Assembly: GCA_963971575.1 (NCBI GenBank)
Contig: OZ020620.1
Location: 42,384,924 to 42,448,923, forward strand
Length of the DNA stretch: 64,000 nucleotides
DNA from: Liopterus haemorrhoidalis
Lineage: Eukaryota > Arthropoda > Insecta > Coleoptera > Dytiscidae
Direction of reading: 5' to 3'
Translations under genes and position numbers: made by a program
Notes under the pieces: model-generated
The model's input: the letters and a program-made list of their open reading frames with translations, nothing else
Told to the model about the DNA's origin: nothing
Database searches by the model: none
Part shown: piece after piece, positions 35,819 through 49,732 of the stretch
Layout: each line of letters begins with the position of its first letter
How positions within the stretch are numbered: the first letter of the stretch is position 1

Positions 35819-38800
35819 TTACTTGGGCGAACGAGAACCCATATATGATTCTCTGAAGGGTGGCCTTTGATCCGGCACCGAACGCCTTGAACGGACTGTA
35901 TTTCCGGTTAACCGATCACTACGTTCTCCGTATGATAGACGACTACTTCCTCTGTTGCTAGTGTTGCTATTATGCCTCATATGTCCATCACGGTTGTCCC
36001 TCGATTGGCCTCCTTCTAACAAACATATCACATTAAAAATAAAAAACAAATATTAATATAAAACATATTATTCATATTGACACAGATAAAGAATAACAAT
36101 TCAAGAACAACGAAATTTTTAGGATTTCTCAATTTTTTTCAAGCTTTATGGAATTGTTAAGAGCTTGATGAAAATTACGGTAATAGGAGATAGGCATGAT
36201 TTTTAGGGTTTTGTAGGTATGACCAAAAAACCCTTATACCGTCATTTTGTCGTCTGTCTGTCTGTCTGTCTGTTCGGTAAAAATTGTAGCCAAACGGCTA
36301 AACCTAGAGAGATGAAATTTGGCATGATTGTACAACTTTTTGACCCGCACATAGGAAAAATACTAAAACATCTAAAAAACATATCCCCCTAAAAATATAA
36401 ACAAATATGTGCTCATCGAAAAAAAAAAATATTTTTTTTAAATTCTGAGTAGGGTATCAAATGAAAGCCCTTAGTACGTGGATTAACGATCAAAATTTTA
36501 TTTTTGCAAAATAAATTATTTTGACGAGATTTTTGCCAAAATTGTGCAAAAAAATTTTTGTCCCACACCCTGTAGCCCAGATGGTTTAAACTAAAAATGT
36601 GAAAAAATTCTAAGTAATGTATATTGGTGTGAACCGGAATAGTACAACAGGAATTTTTGATCAGATTATATTTTCGGAAAATAATGCATTTTTTGTGTTT
36701 TTAACCAAAATATGTTAAATATTTAATTCGCTATGTAACCAAGTTCAGACGTCAGCGCTGATAGCGATGTGTGTTTAGTCATTGGTTTTCTAATTTGCTA
36801 AACACAGTTAACTTGCAAACCAGAGTTCGAATCCTGTCAATTTTAATTTTTTTTTTTTTTTTTTTTGCAGTTTTCTTTTGTTTAAATTATTTAATATTAA
36901 AAATTAAAAAATTTAACAGTAAAAATTCTAGCTATATTTTGGCAAATGTTGCATATAATTTTTAAAAGCGTAAATTTAATAACCAGTGGGAAGTGTTGAA
37001 ATTATAATTTAATTCTGTTTGATGTATACGAAATCAGAGGGCGTGGCTAATGATTTAAGCAACCAATAGAAGCCATAGGCGCAATTTTCAAAATCTTAAT
37101 GAACCTTGCTATGTAAAAAAAATACTGCACATATTTAGAAACTTAAATAATGGTATTAGGCATTCGAATTAAAATTCATAAAAAAATATTTTGACATAAA
37201 ATTTGTTTTGGCATCCCAAATAATCATCATTCAGTTATTAAATACCTGCAAAACCCTGCAATGTGTGAAAATTCACACTTCACATCAATTTTTTTAAATT
37301 TTTTATCATATACCTCTTGTTGCATATAAACATAAAAAACAGTTTTTATATATATTTTTTTAATTTGAAGGCTTAAAAAAATCATAAATGTATGTAGCGC
37401 GCGAAAACGACGTGTGACGTCATACCCCTTCTAACTGATGCATGACACTACTAGCCTACCCAGCGTACATAGTCTGTTGTGAAATTATTTGTTTGTATAA
37501 CTGTTATAGGTTATGTAAAGTTAGAGTGATTTTAATTAAAATAAAGTTTAATTCTATAAAAACAATTTATACATGTTTACCGAATTTTATATTAAAATAT
37601 ATAAAATATGGAAGATCCAGGCCGCAGTACTTCGAAACATAATCGAAAATATTGTTCAGTACCGATGTGCACAATTAGTTCAACTAGAAATCCAAAAAAA
37701 CAATTTATATCATTACCTGATGGCGAAAAACAATAGAAAAGGCGAAATTTGTAGCTGGAAGCTATGGGGCGAAATAAAACCGATATTTCAGAAAAAATAA
37801 ATTTTATGTTTGTGAGCATAAATGCATCAATGTTGGGTAAATTATCACTCTGAGCCCTAACAAAATCTTTATCTGCCATTTTAATAATAAATGCGTGAAA
37901 AATTGTTTAAAAACAAATACAAAACTCTCGAACAATACAATATACACACGTGTAAAGATTATGCTGTAGCTGTATCTGTGACGTGAAACCCCTACCGTTT
38001 GACGCCATACTCAGTCGTTTTTACTCGGCAACCTTCGCGCCGTGGTCGGCTTATTTCAAATTTACAATATTTTAATTAAAAAAATTGGCTATAATATTAA
38101 TTAAAATGTGATTTTTGTTTTGTTAAGTGACATAACTAATATTAACATATCAAAATAATGTAGTTTTAAAGAAATATAAATTTTATGCGTATCCCCTATT
38201 GTTATTGGTGAATAAAATTATAGCGTAACCCTCTAGCGGCCTTAAGACGAAAAAAAATTACCCTTTCTTTGTTTACGTCTGGTTCAGCATAGCTGTTTTT
38301 ATTTTTTTTTTTTTATCCTATCCACTCCATTTTTACGAGTCAAATGATAAATTTAAGAAAAAATATTTTGTTTTTTGTTGCGTATATGGCTGTCATTCAA
38401 AGGAAAAAATCTTCCGATATTGGATGAATTTTGTTAGGAAACTTATAGTGTATGTCAACAGTTTATATTTCAGCAATTTAATTTTAATACTACTGAGAAT
38501 AATGTGTTAAAAAATAAAAAAAATGTATCATTTAAACTTGTAACGAATCGTTTAGTTCACCCGGACAATGTTTATAAAATATTTGAAACCACCTGTCATG
38601 TTAAGAATATCAATTCAGGAGCTGCTAGCATTTTTTTTTTATAATTTTAGTGAATTTTTTAGTGTTCATTCTTTAAGGTGACAATTGTTCAAAGTTATTG
38701 TCTAATAACTTTGACAATTCCTTGAACAATTTCATACCCTTATTACTGGAAATGCTAGTAGAACTCTTATATGCACGCCCGTCTATCTGAAGACGAGGTC

Positions 38801-41800
38801 AGAAGTATTCGGTCCGGTTAGAGAAAACATCTAGAACGTTGAATTCTTAGAGGTACTGTGTCGGCATTCTGGTGGTCTATCCGATTCTGTTTATTCTTAT
38901 TTTTCATTATTTTAATACACATAATTTAACATTCAAACTAATTGTAAATATTACGTTTAATATTTTTTTAAAATTTAATGTTAAAAAAACGCATTCTTTT
39001 ACTTAACGTGTGTAACCATTCACTTCGAAGAACTTAAGTGAACAGCTAAGATCCAGGCTAATTAGAAGATGCCTGATCAGTCGGTTGGTAAGTACTAATA
39101 CACATCTATCTCAGTTCAGTTGAGATCAGACTTTTATATTATATCACAGGCTCGCTACCTAGTTAAGAATTAGAACAAAGAGATTATTGTGGTTTTTATA
39201 CTATGGCTGTATTATGTATTTATTATATATGAGAATTTTTATTACCGACCGCCAACATATATAAAGGAGGTATTGTGATCATAACGTTTTGACTATTTTT
39301 AGCATGATGTCTGTCGGTCTGTCTGACCGTCCGCCTGTCCGTCCGTCTGTCCGCCTGTCCGTCCGTCCGTCCGTCTGTCTGTCCGTCCGCCTGTCTGTGT
39401 ACACGTGCAGAGCAAATTCGGCTAAAAGGATTTTTATGAAACTTCATATTTAAGCTTTGATCAACTTTTGGTAAAAATCGGTTGACTAGAAATGGGAGTT
39501 TACTCGTGTCGATTTTAAGATTTTTGCGAATATGTAACAACAGAAAAATATTTCGAAAAAATGTATTTAACAAAAGTTGCTACAAAAACAATAACTAACA
39601 ACTTTTATTTGAGATGTTTTTTGATAAAACGAAAAAATTTCTCAATTTTTTCATACTTATATGTAACGTTTCCATGGTCATGATAAATAATATCTCTGTT
39701 AGAAAATATTAGGCCAAATTATTTCTACTCTGCTGCTAGAATGTATTTTATACAATTACTTTATGATGGCGGTCGGTCCTGTGGTGGCCACAGCTGATTT
39801 TTATACATAAGATGATATATTTTTACATTCAAATAAACTCTTTAATTTTTAACACCTTCTGGCTTACAAAAAGCAAGAGAAGCTCTTATTATGCAGTGAG
39901 GTAAAAATTAAAAAGATTTGTTTAATTTTTTTTTTGTAGTCTCCCATTATTCGTGGAGGATTTATTGCGACATAATGTGGTTCCGAAACTATTTTTATCC
40001 ATTGTAAAAAATGCATCATAAACACCAAATTTTCACATACAAAGTATGTTTTATACTAAATTTGTAAAACAGATATTCCAGGGTGCTAACCAAGCAGTTG
40101 AAGTACCCCAAAATAAATATATTTAAAAAAAAAGTATGTTTTCTTTTCGATCGTGGTGCGTAGAGAAATGTATTGTTCTTGAACGTTATTCTTTAACCGT
40201 TAAAGTAATACATACTGTGTAGTTGTTGATAATATTTAAATGTTGCTTACTTTACCTCTGCTTTCCTTGTGCTGCTCTTTTTCAGGTTGTACCCTACCCA
40301 CCGTAGTTGAAGTAGATACATTAGACTGCGCACTAGCAGTCTTCTCTTGGCATTGTTCAGATTGTTTCTCTCGTAATAGTTTCTCTTTATGATGCTGAGC
40401 TACCTGAGCATAACTCATTCGCGGTGGATTACCTCCAAATTCCTGATTTTACAAACATAAATTTATCGACAATTAGACAAAAAATATGTATTAATAACAT
40501 ATAACATATAATATGGATAACATTCGCATTTGGGTTGAAAAACCTGAATAAAAAGTTTAATTAACTAATTTATGTTAGTAAAGATTTATAACAACTGTGG
40601 AATTGTTATTTACATGTAAGCAAATTAATACTTTAAAAAGAGACGAATGGTTCCTTTTTATAATGACACAACGAAAACATTTCTATAGAGTGTTTCAAAT
40701 TGACTGAACGTCACGTGACTAAACAACGGCCATATTCTAATCAAAATTGATTTCCTTGTCACAAACAAACGCATATAAAATTGTTTTCCATTATTCTTGT
40801 ATAAAGCGCAAATAGCCTTTGTTGCTGTGCGCCAAAAATTTTAACTAACTATTCTTGTATAAATATGGTAGTTATGTATATGTTGCGGCCAATGACAGAA
40901 TAGGCAGAACTGGCAGTGTTACCAACGACCGGACAATAAGTCAAAAAAAAATACTCCTTTAAGCTTAGTTCGAGGGAATCGGTACATTATTATTTTTTTT
41001 TCTTGACAGTACATTAAATCAGCTTTACAAGTATATCAAAATATCATACTTTAATTTTAACAATGATTTTGTTACATAAAAAAAAACAAATAAAACCTGC
41101 AAATTTTCTTGCCTGTTAGTACGAGTTTGATATTAAAGGTGATAACATCAAATCGTTTGTGATTATGGCTTACGTACGTTATTCAAATGAAGAAATGACA
41201 GATTTGGTTCTGACATTCGGGGAATGTCAAATAAATTCTGTTAGGGCCCAGCAACTCTACCAAGAAAGGTATCCTGAAGGTAAAGGTTAAAAGACTTAAG
41301 CGGGTTTTACACGATTCAATTTATTGATCAATTAATTGAAAAAGTTGACAATTAATTGACTAAAAAATTGCTTAATTTATTTTGAAAATAGAACAAATTC
41401 TATTTTTCATAAATTTTTTAGGGAATTCTAGGTATATTTTTTTCTATAAAGATATTGCCAACTGTTTAATTTTAGCATAACCCCCAAATATATAGTTTGT
41501 GTTTCGTTTTCAAATGTGACAGAACCTGAACGTTCTAATATAACATCATCTAGGTTATTTCTTTTGTTTTTGTTCACAGCTCGTAACTTTGTGAAGATTA
41601 TTTCAATATTTTCATTCTGATAAATATGTCAACATGTTTTACAGTTGGTAATGAAAAAGTTTTCAAAAAAAATGTGTGTAAAGTGATGCTTTTGTTTCCA
41701 AAATTACCAATATATTTATCAATTAATTGAACTGTGTAAAACCAACTTTAGAACATAGGGTAAGAACAGCCATCAGGGAAATTCAAGAGTATATCGTTCT

Positions 41801-44800
41801 AAATGTAATGGAAGAGTGTTTATTACGAATGAGAAAATGAGTGGATAACAACGGCGGTCATATTGAACATTTGTAAATTTTCGTTTAAAAACATTTAGTT
41901 TATTACTAACTTTAGTCATATTTTGTTTTATTGTTTTTCCTAGTTACATAATGTTATATCTTTTTATAATTTAGTTTCTATGATTTTTATGTTATTTATT
42001 ATTTTTTAATAAATGGTCGCCATTTTGAAATGGTTAAAATTAAAGTATGATATTTTGATGTCCTTGTAAAGCTGATTTAATGTACTTTCAAGAAGAAGAA
42101 AAATTAGTGATTCCCTATGCTAGACAAAAAGTTGAAACAATTTGCGCTGAAACCGGAAGTGATGCAGAATTCTTATTATAGTCCTTAAGTGTTTTTTTTT
42201 TTTTTTTTTTGTCTAGTTTAACTTTTCTTGTGAAGAATTGTATCTCTTAAAATAAAGGAGTTATTCGAAGTGCGGCGTTTCAAACAAACACCCTGTATAT
42301 TAAAGTCGATTTTGATTAATACTTATTTTTTATAAAATACGTATTGTGTTTTTGCCATTCCTGAGTTGGTCGAACCTAAGCACCCCCACCCCTTATGTAC
42401 GCGTTTGGTTGAATGATCTATAATTAAGTAAATGATTTTTTTTTTACAATTTAAAATATCCTATTAGAAATCGTTGCAAAATTTGATGTATAGATTGTTA
42501 CTAATTTTATTTCAGATTCTTTGTCTTGTATGAGAAACTTGTGAGAATTGTGGTGTTTACTATGTCTTTAACTGAAAGTTGACGTTTGTTTGCGAAGTGT
42601 TAAGAAACACTGATCTAGACTACGTTTATCTTAACTTCCTCACAGGGTATCATAAATTACGTCATCAATTCTGCGCGAGAAAACAGCTGATCACATTGAC
42701 GTACATTAAGGTTTTAAACAATTGTTGTGGAAATCAAACACACAAAATCATGTATTTCAAATACATTTTTACTCATGTTAGTACACGGTATACCTTGAAA
42801 CGTACGAGAAATAAATAATAATAACGGAAATAAATAATAATAACGGAAATAAACAAACAACATCGCACAATACGCGTAGTCAAACACAAATCAAAGTAAG
42901 TGACGCCACTGAAATGTGTCAAGCTAACTGTTGGTAACGTAATGGACGAAATTTGGTTTCTGCGCAGCTGAGTCGGTATCATCGGCCTGTGATGAAGTTA
43001 ACTTGAACGTACTCTAAAACTTCATTCTCCCAAAATATAAAATAATGCAAACACTCGTTAAACGAATAAATGAAACATATGCTTATTGCGTGTGCGGTAA
43101 AGTTTTGTTGATTTCATGTCTTACCAGTGGTGGCGGAGGTGTTGTGGATTGTTTGGGCGGATCAGGCCTAGGTACCGGATGTGCAGCTGCGCTTGTCCGG
43201 GTACTAGTCGTGCTCACGGTCTGTGCAGGTCTCACACTAACGGGCGACTCGCACGTAACCACAGTTGTCATGGTAGCAGCATTTGTTGTCGTCGGGCACG
43301 CGACATCCAAGTCACCATTCAGGAGCGATTCGTCCGTCTTTGTTGACTTGTCCGCCATTGTGCATTTCATGGCCAAAACAGGAACTAATCTACTCAAACA
43401 AAGAAATAAAATTACTTAATGTTAAGTGCTGAATTCATGGGAATAAAACAGTTGTCCGTTTCTAAATAATTGTAATTGAAATCTGACAGCAATGTAAAAT
43501 TGCGTTTCTTTTAATTTGCAACATAGGCGATTTCAGTGTATCTTTTTCATTCAAAAAAATGTACACAAGAGAAGAAAAACTCATGCTTGTAACTTGGTAC
43601 AATTCTCTGATGAGTTTGAGAGAAGTTTCTGCTATGTTTAGTGCTACTTATCCGAATCGTCCTATACCGAATCCCTCTGCAATATCGATGCTTGTTACCA
43701 AATTTAAATGCCATGGATGCCTCAATTTCAATCATACAAGAAGGAAATGAACATCAACTATACTGACTGAAGAATAGAAATTAGAAATTGCTATTGAGAA
43801 TAAACATTACCTGTAGAGGCGCTGTTGTCGCTTACAAAATGGCGATTGGAATAGGATATTTTTGCCATTTGCCATTTGATACACAACAATTCACATTGCA
43901 GTTAATTTTCTGTTGCTATTTTAAAGACATTTTATTAAAGTTTTCTTCACTTTAACACATACAAACAATGCAATTAAATGAGCCACATCCAACAAAATCC
44001 TATTCCGTTAAGTTCCAAAATATTCCGCTAGGCGTCACTTCAGTTATTGTCAGTTCTCAATAAAAGTTAGAAGTAATAACTGTACATCTATTAAATTAGT
44101 CGATCAAACCGAATCTGTGAGTAAGTCATCTGTATATAAGCTCTTAAAAGTGAAAAATACCGGTCTTACAAACTTCAAAATCAACAAGAACTTTTAAAGA
44201 GATCCGACAGTGCGAATGGACTTGCTTTAATATTTTCGAAAAAATTAATACCAACCCTATTATGCTCCAAAGAATTTTATTTATCGACGAAGCAACTTTT
44301 AATTTAAATGGTGAGATGCGCCGCCAAAATTTTAGGTATTGGAGTCGAGAAAATTTAATTTATTTAATGTTTCACGTACGCAAAGGCCGCAAAAATTAAA
44401 TGTGTGGGCAGGTATAATAGGAACACATAATAGGATCCTTTTTCATTGATGGTAACCTCAATGCGGATAAATACTTGGCCTTATTAAAAAATCACATAGT
44501 ACCTGCTTTAAGAAATTTAAATTTTGCTGGTCAAATATGGTACCAGCAAGATGGAGCTCAAATGCACTATTCCAAACGAGTAACGGACTACTTGGACAGG
44601 GAATTTCCCAACAGTTAGATTGGGAGAGGAGGGACGATAAATTGACTAGCACGATCTCCAGATTTATCACCAAACGTTTTTTTTTTTTTTTTTTGGGTAT
44701 ATTTAAGCGAAAGTATATGATGGAGAAGTAAGGAGCATTACGGACTTAGAAATAGAATCATGCACGCATCAAACACTATCCCACAAGGGCAAATCATAAA

Positions 44801-47800
44801 TGTCTTTTATGTAAAACTTAGAACATGTATATCTAAGCGTTTGTTTTGGCGCCCGTAATAGCTGGCGCCCTGAGCCTGTGAACTACTTGAAAACAATTAA
44901 CGAACACAAGGGTTACGAGGACACGTGAATTTACGTTAATCTGCTGCTGGTTGAACGAATTAGCATGAAAGCACGGGTTGTTAATGAAATAGGACACATT
45001 TGCGGATCTACCTACGCCAGTAGCTTCAACGTAAACTCAACAGGCGTAAAAATTATTTGAAGGGTGTTCCCACAGCGCGAAGTATAGGACGCACAGGGTT
45101 AATGAGCATTAGTACTTACTTCTCGGGTGAGGAAGGCGGAGTAAGCGTGACTGTACTCGATACGACAGAGGGCAGGTCGGTATTGACCGCTACATCCTTT
45201 TCCTCGATCGCTGGTTGTTGACTAGTCTGTACATGTGCTGGGGACTGCGCCCTTGGTGATTCCACCTCCGTACCTGACGAAGCTGCATCCTTCGAGCTCA
45301 CCTTAGGTTTAGCCGTGCCTTTCACAACATCCGCCAACCTATTCTCACCCCAATGGCTCGTTTGTTCAGTTAGTAGGATTGGTTCTACGGCTACTATAGG
45401 TTTTGAGGCCTGGACACCCGTTTCAAAACCTATAACAAAACAACACTTACTTAGTTTACATGCACTGCTACTCTGGAAGTAAAACATGCGCATAATTTTA
45501 AAAATGCTTATAAACCTTTATAACTTACGACTTAATTGAAGATTAATATGAACTCTAGGTTTAACTAATTCAATTGTACAAACTCTATTAGTAATCTAAA
45601 ACTCGATGAAAAGTCAACCCTTAATATTAGTTTAACTTTCCTCTACCAACATTAGTAATTTACATACTTATTTTATAAATGTTTACATCTAATCTAAAAT
45701 GGAAAAAAATAATTTAGTTACTTCGTAATTTAGGTACAGAACTCTTAGCATTTAGGCATTTTTTCCATATAATTTAAACGATTTCGATTGTCTGTAATTA
45801 TGTAGAAGAATTTGGGGGACACTGAGTGTCATAAAAACAGGTCTATTTTACCATAAATGATGCCATGAACACGCTAGTGTATTTCTTTTTTAAATCGATG
45901 CAACCATTCTTTAGTTTGAGGAAACATACATACATACACACAGACGAATTAATTTATATATTAGTATATATGTGAACAAAACAACAACAAAAGTACAGTC
46001 AGCGCTCGCTTAACGTATATCCGCTTAAGGTACGTTCGATGTAACGTACAGATATATTTTGGTAATATGTCCGCACAAACGTACGAATATCCGCACGAAC
46101 GTACACTTCACTTAGATCCATCGGCGATGACTGAATAGATTATAAAATTTTATGTACTTTTTTATTCACACAAAATATTAACAATATAATGTATAGAACA
46201 TAATATGTATATAAAACGAAATATGTAAACTTGCATCTTGCACAATTTGAAAAATAACTTAAAAGTAATATGTAATGGGATTTTTATGATACTTAATTGA
46301 TATGAAATCGTTATTGTTTTAAACAAATGATTGTTAGATTTTAACTTTTGTGCTCAAATATGTACACTTAAATTAAAAATACAATAATTCTCTAATAATT
46401 CAAAAAAATTCTGGCGTATGCCCATTCACAAAGCGGCGATTGTACGTTCGTGCGGACAAAGTGTACGTTCGTACGGACATGGAGAAGCAATGTGAGTACT
46501 AAAAAAATGGTAATCATGTACATTTATATGGGAATACACTGTCCGGTTAACGTACAAATCGTTTAACGTACAACACATTAGGAACGCATTAAGTACGTTA
46601 AGTGAGCGATGACTGTATTTAAAAATAGTGGAGAGAATTTAATATGCATGTATACATGAATCGCATACCTGGCAGTGGTGGAAATGATGCTTCCTCCAAA
46701 TCAAACTGCGCGCCGCGTGCTATGAGCGAGTCCCTTTGTGCAGTGACAGGCGGCTGCTGGCTGCTAACCACCTCTTCCTCTTTCCTCCTGCTCCGTCTGT
46801 GACGTGGCGGCAGCGCCTCTTTACCGGCACCCGCCACTTGCCCACCACCTAATACTGGACGAACCATGTTGTTCTCCTCACTTTCAGTACGCACAGACAT
46901 TGTCAAACCTAACAAACAAATAAATACAATGAGAAATGGAACAACGAACAGTTTGTTTCAGTAAAAGTATGAATAAGAAAAATCTTAGAACAGAAATTTT
47001 AAACAGCCCCCGTATCCATAATAAAGTTTATGATTATATTGATTTTTAAATATTTACCGACCGCCAGCATATATAAGGGAGGTATTGTGATCATACCGAT
47101 TTTGACATTTCGAGATTTCGATGGATCTCCACGAATTGAGGTCCCTACATAACGTTTTGACTAGTTTTAGCATGATGTCTGTCGGTCTGTCTATCCGTCT
47201 GTCTATCTGTCCGTACGTTTGTGTACACGTGCAGAACAAATTCGGCTAAAAGGATTTTTATGAGACTTCATATTTAAGCTTTTGACATCAATGGTACGAG
47301 TTGATCAACTTTTGGTAAAAATCGGTTGACTAGAAATGAGTTTAGTCGTGTCGATTTTAAGATTTACTAGAAAAAATTTGCGGACCAGCAAGTTGAGAAA
47401 GTAATGTGTATTGCAAAATTATTACAAGTGATGAGCATAAAAAAAGGTCTCACCTCTAAACGACGGTTGGGAAACGCTGTTTTACAGCATCACTCCGGAA
47501 AATTTCTGATTGCATCTTGTAATATTGTAAAATAATTACCTTGTCCAGCGACAGAATTGGTCTCATTCTCCGGAACAGGATTAGCCCTAGAGAGTTCGAG
47601 ATGGAAAACTTGCTGCCTCTGCGTATGTTTAGTCTGGGACTGTGGCGAACCAGGAGACGTAACATGTACACTGTTCTGCCGGGAACTATTCAAATCAGTC
47701 TGTTGCGTGGAAAGGTTACGCTGCTTATTTCTTGGTCTGGTATTAGCACGATATGGACCTTGTTTAAATGTACCCTGTGGTGCCAGTCCGTTCACCGAGA

Positions 47801-49682
47801 ACACACTGCCTATATCATAGTACGGAGCACCTGGAGGCCACGCTTGGATTACTCCAGGATAAAATTGATGCTGGTAAGGCTGGAACAAACAAAATACAAC
47901 AATTAAACATTACTCTTAATATACAATCTGCATAAAGTCTATTTTCGTTAAAATTATAGCTATGTAATAATTAGTAATCAAATCTAAGCAACCAAACAAT
48001 TTCAGTTCCTTAGGCACAATACGGCAAAAATAAACTGAATGTAGCGTCTTTTACATGTTAACAGTTGGCATTCTTGTAAAGTGTTGTTTAGTTGTTCTGA
48101 CATTTCGGCATTCATTAAATATATCTTTATTGTTAATAAATTACAGTTAACATCATACGAATACTTGTAGAGTAATTTTCTTTAATAAATGTTAAGCAGT
48201 TTTATCCACATTAGCATATTTAATTTTGTAAATTTCGTTTTGACTTAAAGTGGGTTTTACACGGTTCAATTTATTCATCAATAAAATTAAAAAGCTGACC
48301 TCCAATTTATTGATGTGTGTAAAGTATTCAAATTTCATCAATAAATTGAGATTGAGAATTAAAAATGATCACTTTTTCAAAATTTCAGAATCTATGTCAC
48401 CACTGAACAAAATGCTCAGTCTAGTAAACAACCAAATCTCTGATAGAGATGTAGATATCTTTTACGACAATTTAAAAAAGTATGTTACTATAAAAATAAA
48501 TTAAACTAGTTATATTGTATCATTTAATTGCAATAAATCAATAACAAAAACATAAAATTCCGCATATTTTATGTTCTTTGCCATTTGACACTTTTACAAC
48601 GTTTGGTAACACCGCTCCCATTTCCCATAAGAGCAATACTGCATTCTAATGTTTGAACACACTATACAAGTCTAGTAATATTAAGAAGAAAAAAATGCAA
48701 ATCAATAAAAAAAAATTATGTGAAGTGTGAATCTTCACACATTTCTGGGTTTTGCAGGTATTTAGTAACTGAATGATGATTATTTGGGATGCCAAAACAA
48801 ATTTTATGTCAAAATATTTTTTTATGAATTTTAATTCGAATGCCTAATACCATTATTTAAGTTTCTAAATATGTGCAGTATTTTATTTATACAGCAAGGT
48901 TCAGTAAGATTTTTAAAATTGCGCCTATGGCTTTCATTGGTTGCTTTTAAGTCCCGCCCTCTGATTTCGTCAAACAGAATTAAATTATAATTTCAACACT
49001 TCCCACTGGTTATTAAATTTACGCTTTTAAAAAATAAATGCAACATTTACCAAAATATAACTAGAATTTTGAAAAAATAATTTAAACAAAAAAAAAAATG
49101 CAAAAAAAAACAAAAAAATAAAATTAACAGGATTCGAACTCTGCAACGTTCGCACTGCAAATTACAAAGTGCATCACAAAACCAACTGAGCTACCAGAGT
49201 TACTGATCTGGAGTGTTACATAGCGAATTAAATATTTAACATATTTTAGTTAAAAACACAAAAAATGCATTATTTTTCGAAAACATAATCTGATCAAAAA
49301 TTCCTGTTGTACTATTCCGGTTCACACCAATGTACATTACTTAGAATTTTTTCAGATTTTTAGTTTAAACCATCTGGGCTACAGGGTGTGGGACAAAATT
49401 TTTTTTGTACAATTTTGGCAAAAATCGCATCAAAATAATTTATGTTGCAAAAATAAAATTTTGATCGTTAATCCACGTACTAAGGGCTTTTATTTGATAC
49501 CCTACTCAGAATTTAAAAAAAAATATATATTTTTTTTTTATGCGCACATATTTGTTTATATTTTTTGGGGGATATGTTTTTTAGATGTTTTAGTATTTTT
49601 CCTATGTGCGGGTCAAAGAGTTGTATAAGCATGCCAAATTTCAACTCCCTAGGTTTAGCCGTTTGGCTACAATTTTTACCGA

Positions 49683-49732
<50 letters not shown>

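Larger units (their letters stand above)
36182..38200 (+). mobile_element. THAP-bearing element (family A), copy 1, with nested family B
   Basis: The ends AATAGGAGATAGGCATGA and the inverse of AATAGGGGATACGCATAA form a short inverted repeat. A second copy at 61706-62574 matches the sequence on both sides of the nested insertion at 36205-37288. The element encloses a decayed THAP-domain exon. No target duplication is evident. P-type transposases start with a THAP domain, so a P-like origin is possible but unproven. It lies in LARP4B intron 9 on the opposite strand. Confidence 0.65.
40944..42300 (+). mobile_element. Deletion derivative of a DUF4817/DDE transposon
   Basis: Inverted ends of about 100 bp or more: GTACATTAAATCAGCTTTAC followed by AAAATATCATACTTTAATTTTAAC on the left (about 41010), with the inverse on the right (about 42027-42085). 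Further out are ACTCCTTTA and AAAGGAGT. It keeps only the start and end of the transposase (41165-41290 and 41763-41876) and has a Harbinger-like MITE between them. A related right end is at 53662-54056. In LARP4B intron 8. Confidence 0.7.

Noticed and set aside
39223..39573. Minus-strand frame with (TDGQ/RTD) repeats
   Set aside because: Product of translating the TCCG/TCTG microsatellite of repeat family F.
43045..43419. Long plus-strand open frame of over 120 codons
   Set aside because: It is the antisense of LARP4B exon 8. The composition of that exon (Thr/Ser/Pro-rich) keeps the other strand open.
47541..47906. Plus-strand frame of 121 codons
   Set aside because: Antisense of LARP4B exon 5, with no recognised similarity and no splice support.
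49125..49203. Possible functional tRNA gene on the minus strand
   Set aside because: A and B box-like words are present, but the acceptor stem does not pair and the anticodon loop would be 11 nt. The segment is part of a repeat, so it was called tRNA-derived only.
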